Assembly (NCBI RefSeq): GCF_024648885.1
Contig: NZ_JANBBF010000009.1
Span: 248,001 to 312,000 of the forward strand
Length of the DNA: 64,000 nucleotides
Origin: Prauserella salsuginis
GTDB taxonomy: Bacteria; Actinomycetota; Actinomycetes; Mycobacteriales; Pseudonocardiaceae
Direction: 5' to 3'
Shown here: positions 1-8,934 of the stretch, piece by piece
Position numbering within the stretch: position 1 is the stretch's first letter
Layout: the number at the start of each line of letters is the position of its first letter
Translations under genes and position numbers: made by a program
Notes under the pieces: generated by a model
Database searches by the model: none
The model's input: the letters and a program-made list of their open reading frames with translations, nothing else
Told to the model about the DNA's origin: nothing

Positions 1-26
1 GGGAGGTGTCGTCGGGAGGTGCTGTC

Positions 27-1217
27 GTGGCCGGTGAGATGGCGTTGCCGGGGTTGCCGACCGATCTGTCCGAGCACGCACGTGTGATGCAGCGGGTGCA
101 CGAGGCCGTGCTCGCCGGGTCGCGCCCTCCGGTCCGCCCGCGCGGGGTGGTGGAGCGGTCGTGGTCGCGGATGCTGGATCTCGGCCTGAACGTGTCAGGG
201 TCGCCGCGTGCCGTGGTGCCGTTGGCCGAACTGGAGCTGCGGCGGCGCCGGTCGGGTCTGGAACCGGTGATCGGCGAGCTGCGGCAGCTGCTGGGCCGGG
301 CCGCGGAGACGTCGCCGTTCCTGGTGGTGGTGACCGATGCCGACGGGGTGATCCTGTGGCGCGACGGCTCCGCTCGGGTGCGGGCCTACGCCGACGCCCT
401 GGGGTTCGCCGAGGGGGCGCGGTGGACCGAGGCGACGGTGGGCACGAACGCGGTCGGCACGGCACTCGTTGAGGCGGCGCCGGTGCAGCTGCTGGCCGCG
501 GAACACTTCGAGTCCGCGCAACACCCGTGGTACTGCTGCGCGGCGCCGGTGCATTCGCCGGTGACGGGGGAGCTGGCCGGAGTAGTGGACATCAGCGGCC
601 CGGCGCTCACGTTGCATCCGGCGATCGGTGCACTCGTGGAGACGTCGGTGAGGTTGGCCGAGTCGGGACTGTGGCGGTTGCACGAACAGCGCCTCGAACG
701 GCTGCGCCGCACGGCAGAACCCGTGCTCGGTGGGGTGGGAGAGCCGCTGCTGGTCGTCGACGACGAGGGCTGGGTGGCGGTGCGTTCCGGGATCGCGGCC
801 GGTGCGCGGGTGGCCGTGCCGCGGGAGGGACTGCCGATGGCGGTCGCGGGTCTCGGGCTGTGTACCCCGGAACGGCTCGGTGAGGGCTGGCTGCTGCGGC
901 CGCGCCGGGACCGGGCGCCGATGGTCGCCGAGCTGGACCTGGCGGGTGATCCGGTGGTGCGCGTGCACGGTGACGACGGGTCGTGGTCGGCGGGCCTGAC
1001 GAGGCGGCAGGCGCAGGTGCTGGCGTTGATCGCGCGCGCCGGTCCGGAGGGCGTGGATGCGGCCGCGCTCGGGCGTGGCCTGTTCGGCGACGACGGGCAC
1101 ACGGTGACGGCGCGCGCCGAGGTGTCACGGCTGCGACGGGTGATCGGCGACCTCGTGGCGCCCGCGCCGTACCGCCTGGCCGACGGGGTGAAGCTGACGG
1201 TCACGGGCGAGTACTGA
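27..1217 (+). CDS. GAF-domain transcriptional regulator
   Basis: Encodes a 396-residue cytosolic regulator. The middle (about residues 85-210) reads as a GAF sensor domain (LVVVTDADGVILWRDG, then EATVGTNAVGTAL), the arrangement found at the N-terminus of AcoR-type activators. There is no AAA+ domain. The last 70 residues look like a winged-helix DNA-binding region (TRRQAQVLALIARAG through VSRLRRVIGDL). Actinobacterial relatives usually sit beside aldehyde dehydrogenase genes; the neighbour would lie left of the window. The start is the GTG at 27, because GGGAGG at 14-19 gives a 7-nt spacer; an in-frame GTG at 6 is possible. The ligand is unknown. Confidence 0.8.
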   Translation: MAGEMALPGLPTDLSEHARVMQRVHEAVLAGSRPPVRPRGVVERSWSRMLDLGLNVSGSPRAVVPLAELELRRRRSGLEPVIGELRQLLGRAAETSPFLVVVTDADGVILWRDGSARVRAYADALGFAEGARWTEATVGTNAVGTALVEAAPVQLLAAEHFESAQHPWYCCAAPVHSPVTGELAGVVDISGPALTLHPAIGALVETSVRLAESGLWRLHEQRLERLRRTAEPVLGGVGEPLLVVDDEGWVAVRSGIAAGARVAVPREGLPMAVAGLGLCTPERLGEGWLLRPRRDRAPMVAELDLAGDPVVRVHGDDGSWSAGLTRRQAQVLALIARAGPEGVDAAALGRGLFGDDGHTVTARAEVSRLRRVIGDLVAPAPYRLADGVKLTVTGEY

Positions 1218-1263
1218 GTGGCGCCCGAGTGCCCCCCGGAGCGCCCCGGAGTGGCGCCGGAGT

Positions 1264-1370
1264 GCCCCCAAGAGCACCTTCGGGGCGTTCAACGCAGCCA
1301 CGTGTCAGCGTGTCCTTGAGGGATGGTGACCGGGCCGGCGGGCGGGGAGCACCGAATCCTCCCTTGATCA
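1264..1370. repeat. Dispersed ~107-bp element, copy 1
   Basis: The left end is a GC-rich imperfect hairpin (GCCCCCAAGAGCACCTTC then GGGGCGTT). The right end is GGGCGGGGAGCACCGAATC followed by TCCCTTGATCA. Both ends and the overall length match a second copy at 27614-27719, while the middle differs. It sits between convergent genes (GAF regulator and TIGR03086-type gene), where the hairpin could terminate transcription. The remaining bases from 1371 to 1491 show nothing recognisable. Confidence 0.7.
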
Positions 1371-1491
1371 TGGGGCAGCCGTGATGTGCCGGTTCTTCGC
1401 CAGAATCCGCCGCGGTGCGGTATCGGTCGTCGTCCGGACCGACCGTTGCGGACCCGGCGTGCCTGCTGACTAGCGAGCGGTTCGCGCGGGC

Positions 1492-2070
1492 TCAGCCGAG
1501 TGGGCGGCGGCCCAGGAGTGCGACGAGGCGGTCGATCGGTGGCGCGTCGTCGGGATGTGGCTGCGGCGGGGCGAACGGCCCGTCCTCACTGGCTTCCATG
1601 CTCGCAAGCTGGTCGCGGGTGAAGGCGAGGGCACGTTCGACGATGTCGTCGGGGTAGTCGACGCGCTGACTCGTCGCGGTGGCGAGATCCCAGCCGTGCA
1701 CGAGGTCCTCGACGGTCCGGAGCTGTACCGCGGCGATGCCGGGAATGGCGCCGACGGGGGCCTCGATGACCTGTTCCAGCGCGCCCGGCCTGCGGAAGGC
1801 GGTGACGATGTCGGTGGCGTGCCGGCGGTACGAGCCCGCGGGGTCGTCGCCGAGTGCGTCGGCGTAGTCGGGGTCGAGCGGGTAGCCGGGTTTGCCGGCC
1901 AGCAGCCCGGCGAACAGCTTGTTGCCGAGGGCGAGGTGGTTCGTCACGTCGCGTACCGACCACAAGCTGCACGGTGTCGCGGCCTGCCACTGGTCGTCGC
2001 GGATGCCGGCAACGATGTCACCGACCGCCCGCAGGGTCGTGTCCAGGTCGTCCACGGGTGCGTTCGTCAT
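1492..2070 (-). CDS. TIGR03086-type metal-binding (DinB-like) protein
   Basis: Encodes 192 residues matching the TIGR03086 / mycothiol-dependent maleylpyruvate isomerase N-terminal family, a four-helix DinB-like fold. Visible hallmarks are the segment CSLWSVRDVTNHL near residue 35, whose His is a usual metal ligand, and VEDLVHGWDLATAT around residue 125. The ATG at 2070 is preceded by GGGGG about 6 nt upstream; a GTG at 2091 is less likely. Family members often bind divalent metal and many act with mycothiol, but the substrate here is unknown. It lies downstream of the MFS gene on the same strand. Confidence 0.8.
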   Translation of the reverse strand: MTNAPVDDLDTTLRAVGDIVAGIRDDQWQAATPCSLWSVRDVTNHLALGNKLFAGLLAGKPGYPLDPDYADALGDDPAGSYRRHATDIVTAFRRPGALEQVIEAPVGAIPGIAAVQLRTVEDLVHGWDLATATSQRVDYPDDIVERALAFTRDQLASMEASEDGPFAPPQPHPDDAPPIDRLVALLGRRPLG

Positions 2071-2122
2071 TGAAACCCCCAGTTGGTTCACGACGGGCGA
2101 AGTCTTCGATCACGGACCCCGA

Positions 2123-2147
2123 TGACACGAGTGGACCGTTCGTGTCA
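2123..2147 (-). terminator. Hairpin downstream of MFS gene
   Basis: TGACACGA (2123-2130) and TCGTGTCA (2140-2147) are exact inverted repeats around a 9-nt loop, flanked by CCCCG and CGGGG that can extend the stem. It lies about 125 bp past the MFS stop and before the next minus-strand start. It could be a terminator or a leader structure. Confidence 0.4.
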
Positions 2148-2209
2148 CTCCGGGGACCCCCATTCTTCACGCTACCGTCCGGGCACGACAGTTTTCGCCC
2201 TTCAGGACC

Positions 2210-2244
2210 CCGACGACGACGTCCCCATGCCTGCGTGATGACGG
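2210..2244. repeat. 35-bp direct repeat, copy A
   Basis: The sequence begins CCGACGACGACGTCCCC and ends GATGACGG. It is identical to 3546-3580 except for one base (T versus G). The copies bracket the MFS gene, each lying just past the stop codon of a minus-strand gene. Either a dispersed 3' element or a duplication left by insertion of the MFS segment would explain it. Confidence 0.85.
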
Positions 2245-2272
2245 CTCGAGCCTGGTCACCGTGGCGGAATCA

Positions 2273-3499
2273 CTAGGCCGTTGCCGGCGACCAGGCAGGG
2301 TCCTTCGGTCGTCCGAGCAGCGTGGCGGCGACGAGCATCGGCAGCACGCCGATCAGGATCGGCGCCTGGATGCTGATCGCTGCCGCGAGCGCGCCGCCTG
2401 CCAGGGCACCCGTCGCATCCGCGCTGCGTGCGACCGTCAGGTACGCGCTGTTGACGCGGCCGAGCATGCCGGCGGGCGACCGGCGTTGCCGCATCGTCAT
2501 CGCCGTGATGTTGAACGAGGCGAACGCCGCGCTGCTGCACGTGAGCGCGACGATCGTGCACGCGATGTTGCTCGTCAGCCCGAGCAGTAGCTGGCAGCCG
2601 GCCATTACGACGATCGACCCGGTGAGCATTCTCTGGGTTCCCGCCCACACTGTCAGGCGTGCGCACAACGCACCGGCGATCACACCGCCGATCGCGCCTG
2701 CGCCGAGCAGAAACCCGTACGTCGCTTCGGGTAGTTCGAGTACCCGCGTCACGTACAGGACGAGGATCGCCAGGTAGGCACCGTCCGCGACCGCCACCAG
2801 CGCTACCGCGACGGTCAGGTTGCGGACGTCCCGGTCACCCCGCAACCAGCGGAGACCTTCGCGCATCTCGCGGCCCGTCGCAGCGATCACCCCGCCGACC
2901 GTCGTCGGCCGGTCCGGACGGGAATGCGGCGCGAAGACGCTCGGCAGCGTCAGCAGCAACAGGATCGAAATGCCGAACCCGCTCGCATTGAAGGCCAGCG
3001 GCAGCACCGTCGCGACCCCGAACAGCCAGCCGCCCAGCGCCGGTCCTGCGAGCTCGTCGCCGAGGATCCGGGTCGCCACGATCCGCCCGTTCGCCTTTTG
3101 CAACTCCGCGGGTTCGACGAGCCGAGGTACGGCGGTCGCTGCTGCCGTGTCGTGAATCATCGCGCCGAGCCCGGTGACGAAGGCGGCGGCGAAGATCAAT
3201 GGCAGGGTCAGCGTGCCCGTCAGCACCGAGCCCGCCAACCCCGCGACAACGAGAGCGCGCAGGACGTCGACCGTGACCATGGTGCGCCGCAGGTCCCACC
3301 GATCGACCAGGGCACCCACGCCGAGACCGAGCACGATCCACGGCAGTCCTTGCACGGCCGGTACTGCGGCAATGGCGGCTGGTGAGTCCGTGACGGTCAG
3401 CGCGAGCAGCGGAAACGCCGCGAACCGCACCCCGTCACCGAGATCGGCCAGAAACGACGAGAGCCAGTACCGGCGGAACGGCGTGAACGTCAGGGCCAC
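2273..3499 (-). CDS. MFS transporter (MFS_3 / DHA3-like efflux)
   Basis: Encodes a 408-residue integral membrane protein with about 12 hydrophobic segments. Opening residues FRRYWLSSFLADLGDGVRF and the loop VDRWDLRRTM between TM2 and TM3 match drug-efflux type MFS_3 proteins related to macrolide and enterobactin exporters. The likely role is proton-driven export of an unknown small molecule. The start is the GTG at 3499. No regulator is adjacent. The gene is enclosed by the two copies of a 35-bp direct repeat, which may mark how it arrived. Confidence 0.85.
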   Translation of the reverse strand: MALTFTPFRRYWLSSFLADLGDGVRFAAFPLLALTVTDSPAAIAAVPAVQGLPWIVLGLGVGALVDRWDLRRTMVTVDVLRALVVAGLAGSVLTGTLTLPLIFAAAFVTGLGAMIHDTAAATAVPRLVEPAELQKANGRIVATRILGDELAGPALGGWLFGVATVLPLAFNASGFGISILLLLTLPSVFAPHSRPDRPTTVGGVIAATGREMREGLRWLRGDRDVRNLTVAVALVAVADGAYLAILVLYVTRVLELPEATYGFLLGAGAIGGVIAGALCARLTVWAGTQRMLTGSIVVMAGCQLLLGLTSNIACTIVALTCSSAAFASFNITAMTMRQRRSPAGMLGRVNSAYLTVARSADATGALAGGALAAAISIQAPILIGVLPMLVAATLLGRPKDPAWSPATA

Positions 3500-3545
3500 G
3501 GACGCGGAGTATGCGCGGCCGGCAGCGATCGGTCACCCGGATTTG

Positions 3546-3580
3546 CCGACGACGACGTCCCCATGCCTGCGGGATGACGG
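3546..3580. repeat. 35-bp direct repeat, copy B
   Basis: Same 35-bp sequence as 2210-2244 with one mismatch, beginning one base beyond the stop of the csaA-like pseudogene. Confidence 0.85.
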
Positions 3581-3581
3581 G

Positions 3582-3918
3582 CTACATCAGGCGGGTGCCG
3601 TTTGGGACCGGATGGTCGAAGCCGGCGAGGACGACGCGGCGTTCCTCGTCGTGCGCTCCCGTCACCAGCACTTCGGACTTGACGCGGGCGATGCGTTTCG
3701 GCTCGAAGTTGCAGACGCACAGCACGCGCTTGCCCTCGAGATCCGCAGCGGCGTAGTGGTCGGTGACCTGCGCGCTCGACGTTCTCACCCCGAGTTCGCC
3801 CAGATCGACCTTCAGCACGTACGCCGGGTTGCGCGCCTTATCGTTCGGCGCGGCCTCGACGATCGCTGGCGACGCGCAGTTCGACCTTCTCGAAATCCGC
3901 CCACTCGATGACGTCCAT
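3582..3918 (-). pseudogene. csaA: Frameshifted CsaA-like tRNA-binding-domain protein
   Basis: From the ATG at 3918 the frame reads MDVIEWADFEKVELRVA, the normal start of CsaA (export-related tRNA-binding OB-fold protein, about 110 residues). It then runs out of frame. The remainder, IVEAAPNDKARNPAYVLKVD to GFDHPVPNGTRLM, is intact one frame over. Removing a single base near 3865 (GATCGCTGGC to GATCCTGGC on the plus strand) restores VELRVARIVEAAPND, so the lesion is one extra base. It is either a true inactivating mutation or a sequencing error. The downstream part has no good start codon of its own. Confidence 0.8.
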
Positions 3919-3930
3919 TCGTCAATTCTG

Positions 3931-3975
3931 CCGACCGTCGCCGACCGCGCCGACCGCGCCGACCGTCGCCGACAC
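3931..3975. repeat. Short tandem repeat of about 9 bp
   Basis: About four to five copies of GCCGACCG(C/TC) lie between the AadA-like stop and the csaA-like start. No coding role is visible. Confidence 0.5.
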
Positions 3976-4073
3976 CGCTCGACCCGCCGGCAGGCACCTC
4001 CGTTCGGCCAGCACCGGCCCGTCGACGGCCGCACCGCCCGCGCACGGTCGTCGACCCGCGCTGACCGTGGCTG

Positions 4074-5039
4074 TCAGGTGTCCTGTGTAGTACCGGAGCC
4101 GGCACGCGCCGCGGCGGCCATGCGTTCCACGCAGCCGTGAACCCGGGCCAGCACCTGGGCGGGCCACACCTCGTCGGCGTACTCGCTGCCGAGGTACAGC
4201 TCCCGCGCATGCTCGGTGACGGCCCGGTACTCCTCGGGCAACCGCTGCGCCGCCCACGCCGCGGCTTCGTCCTTCGGCACGATCTCGCCCGTTTCGACCG
4301 TCGCCCACACGCGCGCCACGGTCAGCACCACGTTCCGCGTATCGGTGTCGACGCCGGACAACGCCTCGTCGAGGCCCGCCAGGCTCGCGCGGATCACGTC
4401 GGCATGCGGCACGGGCGCCAGCACCTCGGCCGGCGGCGGCCCGACCAACGTCCGGTCGCCGGCCAGCGCCGACGCCACCGCCAACACCAGATCCGGCATC
4501 GGCTCCGGCCCCGGCACGTAACCCGCCTCGTACCGCTCCCGGAGCCACTCGCCGTAGAGGTAGTCGACCACCGGCGGAAACTGCCGCGACGCGGTATCCC
4601 GACGATCCGAACCACCCCGCGTCACGCCGCCGTCATCCGCGCCGGACTGCGCGGCCTCCTTCTCTTCGGCCTCGTCCTCCGCGGCCTCGTGCTCTGTCGT
4701 GCCGTGCTCTGCAGTGCCGTGCTCTGCAGCGTCGTGCTGCGCAGGGGAATCGCGTGCGACGTCGCGGCGGACGGCCACCATCAGCTCCACGGGGCGCAAC
4801 CCACCGCCGATGCCGGACATCCCCAGCAGCCCGCGCGTCAGCTCCCGCCGCCGCTCGTCGTCGAGACTGCGCCGCGTCACCGCGAGCACGTCGAGATCGC
4901 TCGCGGGCCGCATACCACCCAGTACCGCCGACCCGTGCAGGTAACAGCCGATCACGTCGTCGCCGACCACGCCGTCGAGCAGCTCGGCCACGCGCAGTGC
5001 GAGTCCCTCGTCCGCCGTTGCCCTGCCCTTGCCAGTCAT
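4074..5039 (-). CDS. AadA-like aminoglycoside nucleotidyltransferase
   Basis: Encodes 321 residues. The Pol-beta-type nucleotidyltransferase motif is present: HGSAVLGGMRPASDLDVLAV at about residues 35-54, with Asp48 and Asp50 as metal ligands and Glu85 in PVELMV as the probable general base. The C-terminal half is the helical ANT(3'')-type domain. AadA enzymes are about 260 residues; this one carries an insert at about 98-150 made of EHGTA-type repeats and acidic residues, encoded by 15-bp units at 4688-4747. The start is well set by AGGAGG 8 nt before the ATG at 5039. Adenylation of an aminoglycoside is inferred from family only. Confidence 0.82.
   Translation of the reverse strand: MTGKGRATADEGLALRVAELLDGVVGDDVIGCYLHGSAVLGGMRPASDLDVLAVTRRSLDDERRRELTRGLLGMSGIGGGLRPVELMVAVRRDVARDSPAQHDAAEHGTAEHGTTEHEAAEDEAEEKEAAQSGADDGGVTRGGSDRRDTASRQFPPVVDYLYGEWLRERYEAGYVPGPEPMPDLVLAVASALAGDRTLVGPPPAEVLAPVPHADVIRASLAGLDEALSGVDTDTRNVVLTVARVWATVETGEIVPKDEAAAWAAQRLPEEYRAVTEHARELYLGSEYADEVWPAQVLARVHGCVERMAAAARAGSGTTQDT
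4688..4747 (-). repeat. 15-bp coding tandem repeat (EHGTA units)
   Basis: Four degenerate 15-bp units (CGTGCTCTGCAGTGC on the plus strand) lie inside the AadA-like gene and encode EHGTA-like pentapeptides. The unit matches 12 of 15 bases of the unit in the array at 42674-42838. Confidence 0.75.
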
Positions 5040-5255
5040 GTCGCCTACCTCCTGGTGTGCGCCCGCCTCGCGCGGAAATCGAGCGCGCAGGGCGGGCGCG
5101 TGCCGACCCCGCCCATGGTCCCTTCCGGTGCCGTGGTGCCGCCCGGCGCCAGCGTGCCCGGCCCACCCGGCCCCGGTCATCCGGGCCGGCCGACACGTTC
5201 GGGTGCACTGGCCTCCGCGACCTGCGCGTCCGGCCTTCTGGTTGACTCGGTGGCC

Positions 5256-5834
5256 ATGCGACGACCTTTCGCGTTCGGTACCCGCGCTGGCTTGGCGGGC
5301 CTCGCAGCCGCGACGGCCGCACTCGCCGGCTGCGACATCCCGGAACCCGGCGGCGACGGCGGCGACGGTACCGCCACGGGACAGCCGACCCGCACCGTCA
5401 CCCGCACCGAGCCCGCACCGCAACTGCCGCCCGAACCGCAGCCCGCCGGGGTCGTCGACGCATGCCCCTATCTGCCGACCGCCGACGCGGAACGCGCCAA
5501 CGGGCAGGGCGTGAGCGAAGTCCGAACCTCCGCGGAGAAGCCGCATCCGACGTGCTTCTTCTACCGGCCGGACGGCGAGGTCCAGCTGACCACGCAGGTG
5601 TTCACCGGCGAGCCCGACGTCGCCACGGGCATCGTGAACCGCGCCGCCCCCATCGACACGTCGAACCCGACCGAGCAGCCCGCCGGTTGGAGCGGTGGCT
5701 ACCTGTCCGGCGACGACGGCGCCGTCTACGCCGTGTCGAAGCAGGGCACGGCCGTTGTCGTCACGACCAACCAGTCGCAGAGCGTCAAGGCCAGGACCGT
5801 CGCCACCGACGTCATCGCCACTCTCGGCCTGTGA
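5256..5834 (+). CDS. DUF2020-type lipoprotein
   Basis: Encodes 192 residues beginning with a twin-basic, hydrophobic signal peptide ending in the lipobox LAGC (Cys26), so it is probably a membrane-anchored exported lipoprotein. A Pro/Thr/Gly-rich linker (about 30-65) precedes a domain matching actinobacterial DUF2020: VVDACPYLPTADAERANGQG, KPHPTCFFYRPDGEVQL, then AAPIDTSNPTEQPAGWSGG and GTAVVVTTNQSQSVKARTVA. The family has no known biochemical function. The gene is divergent from the AadA-like gene across 216 bp. The ATG at 5256 is chosen because it opens the signal peptide. Confidence 0.8.
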   Translation: MRRPFAFGTRAGLAGLAAATAALAGCDIPEPGGDGGDGTATGQPTRTVTRTEPAPQLPPEPQPAGVVDACPYLPTADAERANGQGVSEVRTSAEKPHPTCFFYRPDGEVQLTTQVFTGEPDVATGIVNRAAPIDTSNPTEQPAGWSGGYLSGDDGAVYAVSKQGTAVVVTTNQSQSVKARTVATDVIATLGL

Positions 5835-6064
5835 CGACCTCCCGTGACCGGCGAAGACGCCGCCTCCTCGCGCAGAGTGACCGGTTGACGACGCAGAACG
5901 GGCCACGACGTGAGTACGGAAACAGTGGTGTACTAGGGTTGCGCCACACGTGCAGACCACTCAGCGTTGATCAAGAATCGCCGCTTCGCCTTTTCAGGTG
6001 ACGATCGACCGTTCGGTTCTGCACGGGTCCCCCTCCGAATTTCGAAGTGACAAAGGAAGATCTC

Positions 6065-6511
6065 GTGGCTGACACCCTCAAGGAAGCTCTGCTCGACTCG
6101 ACCCGTCGTCCGGACGTCGTCACCGACCTGACCACGCTCATCGACCAGGAGGTCGACGACAAGAGCGGCGTGTCCGGCACGGTCATCAAGACCGGCTACG
6201 GCGCAGTCAAGAAGATCAAGCCGGGCATCATCGGTTCCGCTGTGGACAGCCTGCTCGACGACTTCGTCGCGGCCCTCGAGCCGATCTTCGCGGACTTCAA
6301 GGCGAACGGCGGCGGCGACTTCGGCGCCTACCTGCCCACGCGCAGCGACGAGGCCGCCGACGCGCTGCTGTCGGTCACCGACGCCCGCGCCGAGAAGTCC
6401 TCGCGCGACTCCATCAAGAAGGTCTACGAGAAGCTGCGCCCGAAGGGCAAGGACAACGTGGTGGAGGCGCTGCCGCGGCTCGGCGCGCTCATCCAGAAGC
6501 ACGCGGGCTGA
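6065..6511 (+). CDS. Conserved actinobacterial protein of unknown function
   Basis: Encodes a soluble, mostly helical protein of 148 residues with no signal peptide, starting MADTLKEALLDSTRRPDVV. It resembles a family of about 150 residues widespread in Actinobacteria (pattern DKSGVSGTVIKTGYGAVKKIKPGII). AAGGAAGA lies 5 nt before the GTG at 6065, a better start than the in-frame GTG at 6047. The gene stands alone and ends at a strong terminator. No function is assigned. Confidence 0.75.
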   Translation: MADTLKEALLDSTRRPDVVTDLTTLIDQEVDDKSGVSGTVIKTGYGAVKKIKPGIIGSAVDSLLDDFVAALEPIFADFKANGGGDFGAYLPTRSDEAADALLSVTDARAEKSSRDSIKKVYEKLRPKGKDNVVEALPRLGALIQKHAG

Positions 6512-6530
6512 CCACCGCGGGATTTCACAC

Positions 6531-6568
6531 GAAAGGGCTACCTTCCCGAGCGGGAAGGTAGCCCTTTC
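6531..6568. terminator. Strong intrinsic terminator hairpin
   Basis: An exact 18-bp inverted repeat (GAAAGGGCTACCTTCCCG and its complement at 6551-6568) with only AG between the arms. It lies 20 bp past the stop at 6511 and 122 bp from the convergent cwsA stop, so it may act in both directions. Confidence 0.85.
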
Positions 6569-6690
6569 GCTGTGCTTGTCGGCGAGCTGTGCCTGTCGTC
6601 GACACCGTGCCGGCGTGGCCCGAGCCGCATCCGACCGCTGGGTCGAGTCGTGCTCGCGGAGCCGGCAGCTCGGCGCCCGCGGCGGGTGCC

Positions 6691-7230
6691 TCAGGCCTGC
6701 TTCGGCTGCGGCGTCGCGCTCGTCTGGCCGTTGTTGCCTGTCACGCCGCCCGTCTCCGGGTTGTCCGTGCTCTGCGGCGGGGCCGGCGCCACCGGGGTCT
6801 CCGGCTTCGGCCGCAGCGCGTACGCCACGCCGGCGATCACGGCGATGCCCAGCAGAATCGGAAGCTTCTTGCGCTTCTTCTTCTCACCGGTCTCGGCGCC
6901 GGCGGCGGCCCCCTTGGCCTCCTTCATCGCCACCTTGAAGTCCTTCTTGGCGGCCTTGAAGTCCTTCTTGGCGCGACGCTTCGACTCGCCCGCAGCCTTC
7001 GCGGCCTTCACGGCGGCCTTCTTGGCCTTGCGGGTCGGCTCGGTCAGCCCGTCACGGCGCTCATCGGCGACCTGCTTGGCCTTCTTTGCGCTCTTGGAGA
7101 CCTCTTTGCGGGCCTTCTTGGCCTGCGCGGCCAGCTTCTTCTGGGCGCGGCGCGAGGACTTCACGACCTCGTCGGTGCCCTCGGTCAGCCGGTCCTTCAC
7201 GGACTCACCCGCCTCCGCGGTTCGAGTCAT
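6691..7230 (-). CDS. cwsA: CwsA-like cell wall synthesis / polarity protein
   Basis: Encodes 179 residues: a long Lys/Ala-rich helical region (about 5-115, repeated AKKA and KKDFK motifs), one transmembrane segment near the C-terminus (LPILLGIAVIAGVAYAL), and a Pro/Thr-rich tail. In mycobacteria CwsA (Rv0008c) acts with CrgA and Wag31 in septal and polar wall growth, and it occupies this same position beside ppiA. Identification relies on synteny and topology more than on residue identity. The start is the ATG at 7230, with GAGGTGGAGG just upstream; a longer frame to 7281 has no added support. Confidence 0.75.
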   Translation of the reverse strand: MTRTAEAGESVKDRLTEGTDEVVKSSRRAQKKLAAQAKKARKEVSKSAKKAKQVADERRDGLTEPTRKAKKAAVKAAKAAGESKRRAKKDFKAAKKDFKVAMKEAKGAAAGAETGEKKKRKKLPILLGIAVIAGVAYALRPKPETPVAPAPPQSTDNPETGGVTGNNGQTSATPQPKQA

Positions 7231-7319
7231 CGCCTCCACCTCGTTATTCGTTGGTTGTCTGCGTGTCACACTACCCGCCATCCTGCCCCTTACCGCCGGA
7301 TTATGCCCGGGATGGCACG

Positions 7320-7877
<558 letters not shown>

Positions 7878-7896
7878 TCTCGCCCCGGCACGTGCA

Positions 7897-8850
7897 GTGA
7901 CTCAGCCTCCGTACCCGCCCGACCAGGAACCGGCCAGGGCCGACGGCGGTGCCCAGCCCGGGTGCTGGTGGCACCCTGGCAAGCCGACGGGTCTGAGCTG
8001 CGTGCGCTGCGGCCGTCCGGCCTGCCCGGACTGCCTGCGTGAAGCGTCCGTCGGCTACCAGTGCATCGACTGCGTCGAAGCCGCACGTGCCCAGCAGCGC
8101 CGACCACAGCCGCTCCGCCCCGGCGACCGAACGGTCGCCGGGGCGCGCGTGTCGTCGAAGAACGTCGTCACGCCGCTGCTGATCGCGGTCAACGTGCTGG
8201 TCTACGTCGTCACCGCCGCCCAGGCGGGCGACCCGATGAACAACCAGGATTCGGCGCTGCTCAACGGTGGTTCGCTGTGGCCGCTGGGCATTCACGTCCA
8301 CGGCGAGTGGTTGCGGCTGGTCGCCTCGGGATTCCTGCACTACGGCCTGCTCCACCTCGCGATGAACATGCTCGCGCTGTGGATCCTCGGCAAGGACCTC
8401 GAGCTGCTGCTCGGCAAGGTCCGGTTCCTCGCGCTGTACCTGGTGTCGCTGCTCGGCGGGTCGACGGCCGTGTTCCTACTCGGCGATGTGAACGTCGGAA
8501 CCGCCGGCGCGTCCGGTGCCGTGTACGGCCTCATGGGTGCCCTGCTCGTCGCGGTCCTGCGGCTGAAACTCAACCCCGGCGGCGCGATCGGCATCATCGC
8601 GATCAACCTCGTGCTGACCGTGACCATCCCCGGTATCTCCCTGCTCGGCCACCTCGGCGGCCTGGTGGCGGGCGCGCTCGTGATGGTGGCGATGCTGTAC
8701 GGCCCGAAGAAGGACCGCACCGCCTACCAGGCCACGGTCGTCGCGCTCCTCGTCGCCGCGTTCGTCGGCCTGATCATCTACCGCGATTCCACGATCGCGT
8801 CCGACATCTGCCGCACCTATCCGGCGCTCTGCGCGGGCACGACCGTCTGA
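7897..8850 (+). CDS. Rhomboid family intramembrane serine protease
   Basis: Encodes 317 residues. The N-terminus (residues 23-59) carries a B-box-like zinc site with Cys23, Cys35, Cys38, Cys43, Cys46, Cys56 and Cys59. About six membrane segments follow. The catalytic dyad is visible as Ser206 in GTAGASGAVYG and His252 in SLLGHLGG, with His153 and Asn157 in LLHLAMNM completing the oxyanion site. It would cleave transmembrane substrates within the cytoplasmic membrane; the substrate is unknown. The GTG at 7897 lies 19 bp past ppiA, so the two are probably cotranscribed. Confidence 0.93.
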   Translation: MTQPPYPPDQEPARADGGAQPGCWWHPGKPTGLSCVRCGRPACPDCLREASVGYQCIDCVEAARAQQRRPQPLRPGDRTVAGARVSSKNVVTPLLIAVNVLVYVVTAAQAGDPMNNQDSALLNGGSLWPLGIHVHGEWLRLVASGFLHYGLLHLAMNMLALWILGKDLELLLGKVRFLALYLVSLLGGSTAVFLLGDVNVGTAGASGAVYGLMGALLVAVLRLKLNPGGAIGIIAINLVLTVTIPGISLLGHLGGLVAGALVMVAMLYGPKKDRTAYQATVVALLVAAFVGLIIYRDSTIASDICRTYPALCAGTTV

Positions 8851-8934
8851 CGCGGCCGCCACCCGCAGCGGTCGACCGGGCCGGCGGCTACATCGGCCTC
8901 CTCCGTGCGGGATCGGCCCGCTCGCGGCGTGCGG

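Noticed and set aside
5040-5960. N-terminal extension of the AadA-like frame
   Set aside because: It runs antisense through the DUF2020-type lipoprotein gene and an AGGAGG fixes the start at 5039.
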